A DNA stretch of 64,000 bases from JAWPMT01 sp965267435 (GTDB lineage Bacteria > Bacteroidota > Bacteroidia > Cytophagales > Cyclobacteriaceae), in contig OZ253960.1 in assembly GCA_965267435.1 (NCBI GenBank), positions 7,019,301 to 7,083,300 on the forward strand, given 5' to 3'. Below the pieces are notes generated by a model. The model worked only from the letters and a program-made list of their open reading frames with translations. It did not search any database and had not been told where the DNA came from. Below are positions 16,200 through 25,082 of this stretch, one piece after another; position 1 is the first letter of the stretch; every line of letters begins with the position of its first letter. The position numbers and the translations under genes were made by a program.

Positions 16200-18341
16200 A
16201 TGGGTAGAAGGGCGGCAGGTGCGGTTGGATTTTTCTTACTGGCCATTACAGTTTTTGCACAGAAGACAGGGACGATAGAAGGACGCGTATATCAGCAGGG
16301 AGATTTGGAGCCGCTCCTGGGAGCCAATGTTGAGATTGGTGACAATCGCTCTGTCACAGATGATCAGGGGTTTTTTAAAGTAATTCTGGATCCGGGGGTG
16401 TATGCGGTCAAAGTGTCCTTTGTGGGATATGAGACGAAAGTGCTGACGGAAGTGGAAGTCATTGGTGGGCGGGCCTCATTGATTGAGGTGCCGATGGCGA
16501 CGAGTGTACTGGACCTGCCAGCATTGGAAGTTGTGGACAAGGTCCCGACAGTCAATCCGGGTAGGAGAGCGATTACCCAGGAACAGATCAACCGACTGGC
16601 GGCTACCTACTATGATCCCGCCAGATTGGTAGCGAGCTCCCCGGATGTGGCGGTCACGAATGACCAGAACAACAGCATCTCTGTGCGAGGTATTCCGGCG
16701 ACTTACAATCGGTGGCGGCTGGAGGGAGCCGAAATCATCAATCCCAATCACCTGACAAATGCAGGTACGCTCACTGACCAGCCAGCTGGCACCGGCGGTG
16801 GCGTCAACGCCCTGAGCGCACAAATGCTCTCGCGCTCGCAATTTCTGTATGGGTCCATTACGCCCGCGTATGGCAATGCGGTCGCTGGGTTATTTGATTT
16901 GAGAATGGATGCTGGTGACACTACGGGCATCGACTATTTCGCACAGGCTTCATTCATTGGTTTTGACTTTGGGGCAGGCGGACCTATTGGTAAGAAAGGC
17001 GTGAGCTTTCGGGCCAATTATCGTTATTCCTTCACTGGACTCCTCACCACGATGGGTGTCGATTTTGGAGGCGAGGAGATTGGTTTTCAGGACTTGTCAG
17101 CTGCGGTTAATGTGCCTCTGAAGAGTGGAAGTTTGAAATTCTTTGCCGTCGGAGGCATGAGTAGCAACGACTTTTCACATGAACCATTCGGCGATCGCGA
17201 AGAAGCGAAAGATGGATCTGATATCTTCTATGATGGCGCGTTAGGCATCAGCGGTGTGAGCTACTCCGGCAAGGTCTTTGGCGGCGCGAGATTGCTGACA
17301 ACACTGGCCTACTCGATTTCGGACCAGAGTCGGGAGGAGACCATCTTTGATCTGGATGAAAACCTCTCGGGAGCGAACCAATCAGATGCCGAACTCCAAA
17401 TCGTTTCGAACCACACGAATCTGGGATTTGCTGATCTCAATATTGGGTGGGACCTGAACTACTATGACTTCTCTAGTATCTTTTTGGGGCAGCCGGTTAG
17501 TGGCGAACGCCCACCATGGCGAGTGGGTAGCTACTGGATGTTTCGGCCGTTTGTGACCTACAGCGCGCAGCTATCAGATCGACTGGAGTTCATACCGACG
17601 GTATCTGTCTACCTGAGCGACGAGTACGAGACCAGGTTTGAACCACGTGCCGCACTGTCCTATCGGATTTATCCAGGTACGATACGCCTCACCTCAGGGG
17701 CTTTTACACATCAGCAGGGCCCGCTAAGTGTTGTTGATACGGATGATAGATTTTCGCTTACTCTGGACCCGACATTCCCTTCGACAACTGCATGGAAGTC
17801 GACCTTGTCGTTTGACGGCTTCGCCGAAAATCTCAAGTCCGACTATTACCTGGAGTTGTTTTTCTATGATTTCAAAGAAATTGTTTTTGATCAACTGAGG
17901 CCGGATGTCCTGATTCCTCCTGGAGACTACAACGTTTGGGGCGTGACCTCCCTTTGGGAGCGAAACTTTGACAACAACTTCTATGCGAGCACAGGTATCA
18001 CGGCATTCTTTTGGGAGGGCATTGACAATGATCAATTGAATTATCATGCTGCCGGAGGCGTGAGAAAGGCGTTGAACAATGAACGAAAAAGGCGCAACTT
18101 AAATCTCAATCTGCGACTGACAGCGTCTGACGCGTTGGCGGAGCAGGGATATCAATTCGACTATTTTCGAGTGGACTTTCGATTCCAATGGGTGAGGTTC
18201 CGTCCCAAGTTGACGGAGTCATGGGCGCTGGATATTCAGAATTTGCTTAACACCCAAAACCAATTCTCGGTAGATTTGAATGGGGATCCTACGTATCAAT
18301 TGGGGTTCTTGCCGATTCTGGCCTATCGACTTGATTTTTAG
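16200..18341 (+). CDS. TonB-dependent receptor with carboxypeptidase-like N-terminal domain
   Basis: 713 aa, short for this class. Signal peptide to about residue 21 (ITVFAQ), a CarboxypepD_reg-like domain at about 24-105 (GTIEGRVYQQGDLEPLLGANVEI...), a plug with ISVRGIPATYNRWRLEGAEIINPNH, then a beta-barrel ending ILAYRLDF with the terminal Phe used by the BAM complex. No STN domain and no SusD partner. It is the last gene of the sugar operon and probably brings the substrate for the periplasmic isomerase through the outer membrane. Ligand unknown. Confidence 0.87.
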   Translation: MGRRAAGAVGFFLLAITVFAQKTGTIEGRVYQQGDLEPLLGANVEIGDNRSVTDDQGFFKVILDPGVYAVKVSFVGYETKVLTEVEVIGGRASLIEVPMATSVLDLPALEVVDKVPTVNPGRRAITQEQINRLAATYYDPARLVASSPDVAVTNDQNNSISVRGIPATYNRWRLEGAEIINPNHLTNAGTLTDQPAGTGGGVNALSAQMLSRSQFLYGSITPAYGNAVAGLFDLRMDAGDTTGIDYFAQASFIGFDFGAGGPIGKKGVSFRANYRYSFTGLLTTMGVDFGGEEIGFQDLSAAVNVPLKSGSLKFFAVGGMSSNDFSHEPFGDREEAKDGSDIFYDGALGISGVSYSGKVFGGARLLTTLAYSISDQSREETIFDLDENLSGANQSDAELQIVSNHTNLGFADLNIGWDLNYYDFSSIFLGQPVSGERPPWRVGSYWMFRPFVTYSAQLSDRLEFIPTVSVYLSDEYETRFEPRAALSYRIYPGTIRLTSGAFTHQQGPLSVVDTDDRFSLTLDPTFPSTTAWKSTLSFDGFAENLKSDYYLELFFYDFKEIVFDQLRPDVLIPPGDYNVWGVTSLWERNFDNNFYASTGITAFFWEGIDNDQLNYHAAGGVRKALNNERKRRNLNLNLRLTASDALAEQGYQFDYFRVDFRFQWVRFRPKLTESWALDIQNLLNTQNQFSVDLNGDPTYQLGFLPILAYRLDF

Positions 18342-18345
18342 TGAC

Positions 18346-18708
18346 ATGCAACGATTTTTAAAACTCTTCCTCGGCATTTTATTTCTGGCATTCTCCTACT
18401 TACAAATCAATGACCCTGATCCTGCTTTGTGGGTGATTATCTATGGGACAGTAGGTGTTGTTTGTATACTGGCTGCACTGCGAGGTGTGAGCAAGAGGCT
18501 CTTGCTGGCATTTATTTTTATACTCCTGGTTTACGCCGCTACCTTGCTGCCGGGCTTCTTTACCTGGCTCACCGGCCCAGACAAGGAAGAGATTTTCGGA
18601 GAGATGATCTATGATAGGCCCTATATCGAAGAGACCAGAGAGTTTCTGGGATTGTTGATGGCTGTAGGTGCCTTGGTATTTGTCTACTTTTCTCCAAGGA
18701 AGAATTAG
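18346..18708 (+). CDS. TMEM220-like small membrane protein
   Basis: 120 aa from ATG 18346, 4 nt after the receptor stop. Four hydrophobic segments are visible. The conserved FSYLQINDPDPALWVIIYG motif matches the TMEM220 family, which occurs in bacteria and animals and has no known function. An earlier in-frame start inside the receptor gene would add 22 non-hydrophobic residues unlike the family. Although adjacent to the sugar operon, a functional tie is not evident. Confidence 0.8.
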   Translation: MQRFLKLFLGILFLAFSYLQINDPDPALWVIIYGTVGVVCILAALRGVSKRLLLAFIFILLVYAATLLPGFFTWLTGPDKEEIFGEMIYDRPYIEETREFLGLLMAVGALVFVYFSPRKN

Positions 18709-18865
18709 ATCGAGTTTTAGCTGACGATCCCTTGTCTTTGCTTTAATGAGATCGTATCCAGCGGCTTAGATACCGGGATATGAATGCTTGGTTGGATTTA
18801 TTTAATTAAAATCCATATATTCGATTCGAGTCATATCTAGCGACTATTGCAAATACCACATTGAC

Positions 18866-20038
18866 ATGAAACGAGTTTTACTTTTGCTTCTGGCCGTTCC
18901 TCTTTTTTTGCGTGCACAAACGCCCCTGGCCACTATGCCTTATGAGATCTACGGAGATTTCATAATCATCCCGATACAGATCAATCACTCCCAAGAGCTT
19001 GACTTTATATTTGACACAGCTGATGGCCTGACAGTTCTCAACAACATCACGGCAGCGGATTTAGAGCTAGAGTCTGGTAAGAAGAAAAGAGAAACCGGCG
19101 CCGGTAGTTTGTTGATGGGAGAGTTGATCCGACATCAGGAAGTGGACATTGGGTCATTTGCGATCAAGGACGTGGAGTTATACGTCACCTCTCTTAAGCA
19201 TCTGGAAATTGCACTTGGACGTCATATCGATGGTATCATTGGCTATGATCTACTCAAGAACTACGTAGTCGAGATCAGCTACCTCGACAAGGAGTTTCAT
19301 ATCTATGACAGTAAGACATTCAAATACAACAGTTACGGCGAGGAGTTTGATGTCAAGCTGACCTGGTCCATCCCGCACATACCGGCGACAGTGGAGCTCG
19401 TCAATGGTGAAGTCATTGAAGGTGAGTTTTGGGTGGATACAGGAGCTCGGACATCACTGGATTTCAATACGCCCCTGGTGCACAAGGAAAACCTTTTGCA
19501 AAAGGTAGGTGAATACTACACGTACTATACAGCGGGTATCGGAGCCAAGGAAGCGGAACATCACAAAGGACGCGTTGCCAAACTGTCGTTTGGCAGATTT
19601 AGCTTCGACGATGTGCCTGTAGGATTGAGTGAGGCTGGAAAAGGCATCCAGTCCAACAAGAAGGTTGCCGGCATCATTGGAGACGAGATCCTCGAGCGAT
19701 TCGATATCACATTTGATTACCCGAAGAAGAAGATGTACTTCGAACCCAATGGCTTGTACGAGAAGGCCTTCCTCGTTGATGCTTCGGGGATCGGTCTACA
19801 ACTGGACCAGACGCAAACGAAAGTATTGATACATGAGGTGCACGAGCACTCTCCGGCTATGGAAGCAGGTCTGAAGGTGGACGACGAGATTACACAGGTC
19901 AACGGTAAGCCGACCAGTGAATTCTCGCTCGTACAACTTAGAGAAATGCTCTGCGAGGAGGGTGAGATCATCAAACTGGAGATCAAATCAGGTGCTGACA
20001 GCCGGACAGTTAGTCTCGAGCTGCGTGAAATTATCTGA
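18866..20038 (+). CDS. Exported retropepsin-like aspartyl protease with PDZ domain
   Basis: 390 aa. Signal peptide 1-17 (LLLAVPLFLRAQ). Two aspartyl-protease-like halves follow: the first strand is LDFIFDTADGLTVL and the second active-site motif is GEFWVDTGARTSLDF (DTG). A PDZ domain occupies roughly residues 310-388 (VLIHEVHEHSPAMEAGLKVDDEITQVNGKP). This aspartyl protease plus PDZ layout is common in Bacteroidota and is probably periplasmic. In the first half the motif is DTA rather than DTG, so activity may depend on the second. It is followed by a strong terminator. Confidence 0.85.
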   Translation: MKRVLLLLLAVPLFLRAQTPLATMPYEIYGDFIIIPIQINHSQELDFIFDTADGLTVLNNITAADLELESGKKKRETGAGSLLMGELIRHQEVDIGSFAIKDVELYVTSLKHLEIALGRHIDGIIGYDLLKNYVVEISYLDKEFHIYDSKTFKYNSYGEEFDVKLTWSIPHIPATVELVNGEVIEGEFWVDTGARTSLDFNTPLVHKENLLQKVGEYYTYYTAGIGAKEAEHHKGRVAKLSFGRFSFDDVPVGLSEAGKGIQSNKKVAGIIGDEILERFDITFDYPKKKMYFEPNGLYEKAFLVDASGIGLQLDQTQTKVLIHEVHEHSPAMEAGLKVDDEITQVNGKPTSEFSLVQLREMLCEEGEIIKLEIKSGADSRTVSLELREII

Positions 20039-20060
20039 TCACCGATGACCAAGACATATG

Positions 20061-20085
20061 AGGCGCCTTAATGGCGCCTTTTTTT
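20061..20085 (+). terminator. Rho-independent terminator after the protease gene
   Basis: AGGCGCC / GGCGCCT forms a 7-bp GC-rich stem with a 5-nt loop, followed by six or more T residues. It ends 20038 gene transcription before the metH leader. Confidence 0.85.
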
Positions 20086-20219
20086 ATGGCGACCCGAAAG
20101 CAAATATGCGGAGGATAACATTCGCAAATGGCGACGGTAAGATCCTTTCCTTTTTTTGTTTCTTGGCGATGAATGCGGTGGAATCGCCCCCTTGTTGTAT
20201 TTGGGAATTCTCAGGATTT

Positions 20220-20253
20220 TTTGTACTCTTTTAAGGGCGCTCCACTATATTTG
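20220..20253 (+). promoter_or_regulatory. Promoter of the SAM riboswitch-metH operon
   Basis: TATATTTG at 20246-20253 is a perfect TAnnTTTG -7 box, and TTTG at 20220-20223 stands 22 nt upstream, close to the Bacteroidota -33 spacing. Transcription would begin about 7 nt downstream, just where the first strand of the riboswitch helix P1 starts (20260). Confidence 0.65.
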
Positions 20254-20259
20254 CGCACA

Positions 20260-20365
20260 CTTATCGAGAAAGGTCGAGGGACTGGGCCCGTTGACACCTT
20301 GGCAACCTTTCCACCTGGATTTCGGTGCCACCTCCCATCCTGAATTTCGTTCAGGTGCAGATAAG
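20260..20365 (+). promoter_or_regulatory. SAM-I (S-box) riboswitch
   Basis: P1 is CTTATC (20260-20265) with GATAAG (20360-20365). Between them are the S-box core elements: GAGAAAGGTCGAGGGACTGG, the TTGGCAACC block, the GGTGCCACCTCCC strand and a P4 hairpin (CCTGAA 20339-20344 / TTCAGG 20350-20355). SAM binding stabilises P1 and lowers expression of the methionine synthase/metF operon downstream. An open frame that crosses this element is not a gene. Confidence 0.95.
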
Positions 20366-20378
20366 CGCAGCCAGCTGG

Positions 20379-20423
20379 TTCCTTCTCTGATAAGTTAAGT
20401 TGTTAAGATCGATACAGAAGGAA
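20379..20423 (+). promoter_or_regulatory. Expression platform: ribosome-binding-site sequestering hairpin of metH
   Basis: TTCCTTCT (20379-20386) is the exact complement of AGAAGGAA (20416-20423), which includes the Shine-Dalgarno AGAAGG and the A of the metH ATG. The same arm, within CCTTCTCTGATAAG (20381-20394), is also complementary to the 5' strand of the riboswitch (CTTATCGAGAAAGG, 20260-20273) with two single-base bulges. The two pairings exclude each other. There is no U-tract, so control is probably translational. Confidence 0.7.
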
Positions 20424-21430
20424 TGGATATTCACGATATAATCAAAAAACGGATTTTGGTCTTGGATGGTGCAATGGGTACCATGATCCAGCGGCACAAA
20501 TTGACGGAAGATGACTTTCGCAACGAGGACCTCAAGGATCATCCTTCACCTTTGAAGGGCAACAATGATCTCCTGTCGATTACCCGTCCAGATATAATAA
20601 AGGACATCCACCTGGAATACTTCAAGGCCGGCGCCGACATTGCTGAGACCAACACTTTCAGCTCCACATCCATTGCTCAAGCCGACTACGGGTTGGAGTC
20701 TGATGAGTGGGTCTATAAACTCAACTTTGAGTCGGCGAGAATCGCCCGTGAAGCGGCTGACGAAATGACCGCAGAGGAACCCCAGAAGCCCCGTTTTGTC
20801 GCGGGTTCCATGGGACCAACAAACAAGACGGCGTCCCTATCGCCAGACGTGAATGATCCGGGCTACCGGGCAGTCACATTTGACGAACTCCGAGCTGCCT
20901 ACAAGGCCCAAGCTCAGGCCCTGATCGATGGAGGTGTCGACCTTTTGCTCGTGGAGACGGTCTTCGATACACTCAACGCCAAGGCCGCCATTGTTGGGAT
21001 TGAGGAAATCAAGCAAGAGACGGGAAGGGACATTCCCGTTATGGTATCAGGAACGATCACCGATGCCTCCGGGCGCACACTTTCCGGGCAGACAACAGAG
21101 GCGTTTCTCATTTCGCTATCACACATTAACCTGTTCAGCGTGGGGTTGAATTGTGCTCTTGGCGCCAATCAGCTGAGACCTTATTTGCAGACACTCAGCC
21201 ATGAAGCGGACTTCCACACAAGCGCTCACCCAAATGCGGGACTCCCCAACGAATTTGGTGAGTACGACCAAACACCGGAGGAGATGGCTGAGCAAATCAA
21301 GGAATACCTCGATGAGGGACTCGTGAATGTCATCGGTGGGTGCTGCGGAACTACCCCAGACCACATTCGGGCCATAGCCGACCTCGCTGCCAAATATGAA
21401 CCTCGCGGCAAAACCCTGATTCCTGCCTAA
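20423..21430 (+). CDS. metH: Methionine synthase, homocysteine-methyltransferase module (split MetH, N-terminal part)
   Basis: 335 aa. It holds only the Zn-dependent homocysteine S-methyltransferase domain: RILVLDGAMGTMIQRH at the start, then NTFSSTSIAQADYG, the first Zn cysteine in GLNCALGANQLRPYL, and the paired cysteines in IGGCCGTTPDHIRAI. It needs the cobalamin and folate modules encoded 10 nt downstream to make methionine. A good Shine-Dalgarno (AGAAGG) lies just before the ATG and is the target of the riboswitch hairpin. Splitting of MetH after this domain is seen in other Bacteroidota and is not a frameshift, as both parts have normal ends. Confidence 0.93.
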   Translation: MDIHDIIKKRILVLDGAMGTMIQRHKLTEDDFRNEDLKDHPSPLKGNNDLLSITRPDIIKDIHLEYFKAGADIAETNTFSSTSIAQADYGLESDEWVYKLNFESARIAREAADEMTAEEPQKPRFVAGSMGPTNKTASLSPDVNDPGYRAVTFDELRAAYKAQAQALIDGGVDLLLVETVFDTLNAKAAIVGIEEIKQETGRDIPVMVSGTITDASGRTLSGQTTEAFLISLSHINLFSVGLNCALGANQLRPYLQTLSHEADFHTSAHPNAGLPNEFGEYDQTPEEMAEQIKEYLDEGLVNVIGGCCGTTPDHIRAIADLAAKYEPRGKTLIPA

Positions 21431-21440
21431 AGATCAAGAT

Positions 21441-24089
21441 ATGGTAATACCCCCATTGAAGCTATCTGGCCTTGAGCCGCTGATTGTCAATGACCAAACG
21501 AATTTTGTCAATATTGGAGAACGCACGAACGTAACTGGTTCGGCGCGATTTGCAAGATTGATCAGAGAGGACCAATACGATGTGGCCCTTGACGTGGCGC
21601 TGGACCAGGTACGAGGTGGCGCTCAGATCCTCGACGTCAATATGGACGAAGGCATGCTGGATGGCAAGGCCGCCATGGTCAGGTTTCTGCACCTTATCGC
21701 TTCTGAGCCAGAGATTGCACGAATCCCGATAATGATCGATTCCTCGAAGTGGGACATTATAGAGGCCGGCCTCCAGTGCATCCAGGGCAAGGGTGTGGTC
21801 AACTCCATTTCTCTAAAAGAGGGAGAAGAGCCTTTTCTGGAGCAAGCCCGCAAGATCAAAATGTACGGAGCGGCCACGGTGGTCATGGCCTTTGATGAAC
21901 AAGGGCAGGCCGATACCTATGAGCGTCGAATCGTTATTTGTGAAAGGTCGTACCGATTGTTGACGGATGTAGTTGGATTTGCTCCACAAGACATCATTTT
22001 CGATCCCAATATTTTCCCCGTCGCGACGGGTATTGAAGACCACAACAATTACGCTGTCGATTTTTTTGAGGCGACGAAGTGGATCAAGAAGAACCTGCCG
22101 GGGGCCAAAGTAAGTGGGGGAGTGAGCAACGTGTCTTTCTCGTTCCGTGGCAACAATGTGGTCCGGGAGGCAATGCACAGTGCCTTTCTGTACCATGCCA
22201 TACAAGCTGGTATGGACATGGGCATCGTGAATGCGGGCATGATTGAAGTCTACGATGAGATCCCCAAGGAATTGCTCGATCATGTAGAGGATGTACTGCT
22301 CAATCGCCGAGAAGACGCTACAGAACGACTTGTTGACTATGCTGAAAAAGTACGAGGTGCGGGGAAGACCAAAGTCATCGATACAGAATGGCGAAAGGGA
22401 ACTGTTGAAGAGCGATTGGCGCATGCACTCATCAAGGGAATTGTTGATCATGTGGAGGAAGATACCGAGGAGGCACGGCAAAAGTACGACAAGCCGCTAC
22501 ACGTGATCGAAGGGCCGTTGATGGACGGAATGAACACCGTGGGTGACCTGTTTGGGAGCGGGAAGATGTTCCTGCCTCAAGTGGTAAAGAGCGCCCGGGT
22601 GATGAAGAAATCAGTAGCCTACCTGATCCCGTACCTGGAAGCCGAAAAGTCCGCGGGAAACAGCAGCAAGGGTAAGATCCTGCTGGCGACAGTGAAGGGA
22701 GATGTACACGACATAGGAAAGAACATTGTCGGTGTAGTGCTCGCATGCAACAACTACGACATCGTCGATATGGGCGTGATGGTGCCCGCTGAAAAGATTT
22801 TGGACAAAGCGGTCGAGGTCAATGCAGACATCATTGGTCTGAGTGGCTTGATCACCCCCTCTCTTGACGAGATGGTACACGTGGCGGAGGAAATGGAACA
22901 CCGAGGTATGCAGACGCCTCTTCTGATTGGCGGAGCCACTACTTCCAGGGTGCACACGGCAGTGAAGATAGCGCCCAAGTATTCCGGGCCGTCCATTCAT
23001 GTCCTGGATGCATCCAAGTCAGTGACGGTCGCATCCAAGCTCCTGGGTTCAGATGCGGGAGTGTACACCGATCAAATCTCCGTTGAGTACCGTGATCTGG
23101 CTGACAACCATCACAATCGCCGAAAAGAGAAGGCGTTCGTCTCATACGAAGAGGCGCAGCGCAACCGCGTCACAATTGATTGGGACAACTACGCTCCGAC
23201 TAGGCCTAAGCATTTAGGGGTCACGGCATTTGAAGATTATCCCATCGAGGAGATCAGAGAATATATCGACTGGACGCCATTTTTCTCTACCTGGATGCTC
23301 AAAGGCACGCATCCCAACATCCTCGCGGATGGGGTAGTAGGAGAGGAGGCCAAAAAGCTCTTCATGGATGCCAATTCGATGCTTGATAAAATCATCGCTG
23401 GCAAACTCCTTACTGCAAAGGGAGTAGTCGGCCTCTATCCGGCAAATAGCCAGGGTGATGACGTGGTCTTGCCCGGAGATGTGAGGTTGCATTTCCTGAG
23501 GCAGCAAGGGAAGAAAGGCACGAACATTCCGAACATTTCGCTTGCGGACTTTATTGCACCCCAAGGTACAAAGGAGGATTACATTGGAGGATTTGCCGTG
23601 ACCACGGGAATTGGCATAGAGCGCCTCATAAAGGCTTACGAGGATGACCATGACGACTACAATGTCATTATGATCAAGGCCGTGGCAGACCGGCTTGCGG
23701 AAGCATTTGCGGAGTTGATGCACGAAAAAGTCAGAAAGGAATTGTGGGGGTATGCCGCCGACGAGCAATTGACTAACCCACAGCTAATCAAAGAAGAATA
23801 TCAGGGGATCCGTCCAGCACCGGGCTATCCGGCTTGCCCGGATCACACGGAGAAGCGCACACTATTTGACTTACTGCAGGTAGAGAAGCGGACAGGTATC
23901 AAGCTCACGGATTCCTATGCCATGTACCCTGCATCGGCTGTGAGTGGCTGGTACTTTGGACATCCCGATGCACGGTATTTCGGGCTGGGAAAAATTTATG
24001 AAGATCAAGTACGTGACTACGCCAAAAGAAAAGACCTCACACTAGAGGAGATGGAACGTTGGCTGGCGCCGAACTTAGGATACAGATAA
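21441..24089 (+). CDS. metH: Methionine synthase, folate/cobalamin/reactivation modules (split MetH, C-terminal part)
   Basis: 882 aa. Modules in order: pterin-binding domain (FVNIGERTNVTGSARF, DVNMDEGMLDG; about 15-290), B12-cap domain, cobalamin-binding domain with the DxHxxG motif (GDVHDIGKNIVG, about residue 420), and the SAM-binding activation domain ending with RPAPGYPACPDH and a YFGHPDARYF segment. It carries methyl groups from methyltetrahydrofolate to homocysteine via cobalamin, together with the preceding gene product. The stop overlaps the metF start (TAATG). Confidence 0.95.
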   Translation: MVIPPLKLSGLEPLIVNDQTNFVNIGERTNVTGSARFARLIREDQYDVALDVALDQVRGGAQILDVNMDEGMLDGKAAMVRFLHLIASEPEIARIPIMIDSSKWDIIEAGLQCIQGKGVVNSISLKEGEEPFLEQARKIKMYGAATVVMAFDEQGQADTYERRIVICERSYRLLTDVVGFAPQDIIFDPNIFPVATGIEDHNNYAVDFFEATKWIKKNLPGAKVSGGVSNVSFSFRGNNVVREAMHSAFLYHAIQAGMDMGIVNAGMIEVYDEIPKELLDHVEDVLLNRREDATERLVDYAEKVRGAGKTKVIDTEWRKGTVEERLAHALIKGIVDHVEEDTEEARQKYDKPLHVIEGPLMDGMNTVGDLFGSGKMFLPQVVKSARVMKKSVAYLIPYLEAEKSAGNSSKGKILLATVKGDVHDIGKNIVGVVLACNNYDIVDMGVMVPAEKILDKAVEVNADIIGLSGLITPSLDEMVHVAEEMEHRGMQTPLLIGGATTSRVHTAVKIAPKYSGPSIHVLDASKSVTVASKLLGSDAGVYTDQISVEYRDLADNHHNRRKEKAFVSYEEAQRNRVTIDWDNYAPTRPKHLGVTAFEDYPIEEIREYIDWTPFFSTWMLKGTHPNILADGVVGEEAKKLFMDANSMLDKIIAGKLLTAKGVVGLYPANSQGDDVVLPGDVRLHFLRQQGKKGTNIPNISLADFIAPQGTKEDYIGGFAVTTGIGIERLIKAYEDDHDDYNVIMIKAVADRLAEAFAELMHEKVRKELWGYAADEQLTNPQLIKEEYQGIRPAPGYPACPDHTEKRTLFDLLQVEKRTGIKLTDSYAMYPASAVSGWYFGHPDARYFGLGKIYEDQVRDYAKRKDLTLEEMERWLAPNLGYR

Positions 24090-25042
24090 TGAAAATCACC
24101 GAACACCTGAAGAAGGCGAAAGGTAAAACGCTTTTCAGCTTCGAAATCTTGCCACCTGTGAAGGGGCAAAGTGTCAAATCCATTTTCGATGCCATCGATC
24201 CGTTGATGGAATTCAAACCTCCTTTTATCGATGTCACCTACCACAGGGAGGAGTATATCTATAAAAAACACCCTAATGGCCTTCTGGAGCGCATTTCTAC
24301 TAGAAAGCGTCCCGGAACTGTTGGGATCTGTTCGGCCATCATCAACAAGTACAAAGTGGACCCGGTCCCTCATATCATTTGTGGTGGATTTACAAAGGAG
24401 GAGACGGAGAATGCATTGATCGATCTCGATTTCCTGGGGATTGAGAATGTGCTCGTTTTGAGAGGTGATGCCATCAAGTCTGAGGGAGCTTTCCGACCGG
24501 AAGAGAACGGCCATCATTATGCATCCGATCTCTTGCAGCAGGTGCTGGACTTGAACCATGGTTCTTACCTTCATGAGGAAGTGGAAGGTTCGAAGACTGA
24601 CTTCTGTATAGGGGTGGCGGGCTACCCGGAGAAGCATTTCGAGGCGCCTAACCTCAATATCGACATCAAGTATCTCAAGAAGAAGATCGATATGGGGGCA
24701 GAGTACATCGTCACACAGATGTTCTTTGAGAATGAGAAGTACTTCGAGTTTGTCGATAAGTGTCGGGAGGCGGGTATCAAAGTGCCGATCATTCCTGGTT
24801 TGAAGCCGTTGGCGACTAAACGCCAAATGACCGTCTTGCCCAGTATTTTTCATGTTGATCTGCCTGACGAATTGACGAATGAGTTGGAGAAATGCAAAGA
24901 CAATGCTGCAGTAAAGGAAGTGGGTGTCGAGTGGTGCATTCAGCAGTCTAAGGAATTGATGGAGCGGGGAGCACCTGTGTTGCATTACTACACCATGAGT
25001 AAATCAGCCTCTATTCGTAGAATTGCGGAGTCGCTGTTCTAA
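24089..25042 (+). CDS. metF: Methylenetetrahydrofolate reductase
   Basis: 317 aa from ATG 24089. An upstream in-frame start would add ten residues inside metH, and homologues start as MKITEHLKKAKGKTLFSFE. The TIM barrel with FEILPP (catalytic Glu), DVTYH, VLRGD and the FAD-site segment GVAGYPEKH is typical. It reduces 5,10-methylene-THF to 5-methyl-THF, the methyl donor for the enzyme encoded by the two genes before it. It shares the SAM-controlled transcript, though only the first gene's start is directly masked. Confidence 0.95.
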   Translation: MKITEHLKKAKGKTLFSFEILPPVKGQSVKSIFDAIDPLMEFKPPFIDVTYHREEYIYKKHPNGLLERISTRKRPGTVGICSAIINKYKVDPVPHIICGGFTKEETENALIDLDFLGIENVLVLRGDAIKSEGAFRPEENGHHYASDLLQQVLDLNHGSYLHEEVEGSKTDFCIGVAGYPEKHFEAPNLNIDIKYLKKKIDMGAEYIVTQMFFENEKYFEFVDKCREAGIKVPIIPGLKPLATKRQMTVLPSIFHVDLPDELTNELEKCKDNAAVKEVGVEWCIQQSKELMERGAPVLHYYTMSKSASIRRIAESLF

Positions 25043-25082
25043 TCGAACCATGCCAGTTCTTTTTCTGTTGGGGGAGTAGATC

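Noticed and set aside
20156..20398. 80-aa open frame across the metH leader
   Set aside because: It overlaps the SAM-I riboswitch and its composition follows the structured RNA; no homology-like features.
21813..22481. 222-aa minus-strand frame inside metH
   Set aside because: Shadow of the folate-binding region of metH; no motif, no start context.
20423..24089. metH as a frameshifted pseudogene
   Set aside because: Both parts have proper starts and stops at a domain boundary with 10 nt between them, and split MetH is known in the phylum.
24017..24985. 322-aa open frame on the minus strand opposite metF
   Set aside because: Antisense shadow of a clear metF; composition (many Leu/His/Arg) is that of a reverse frame, and no motif was recognised.
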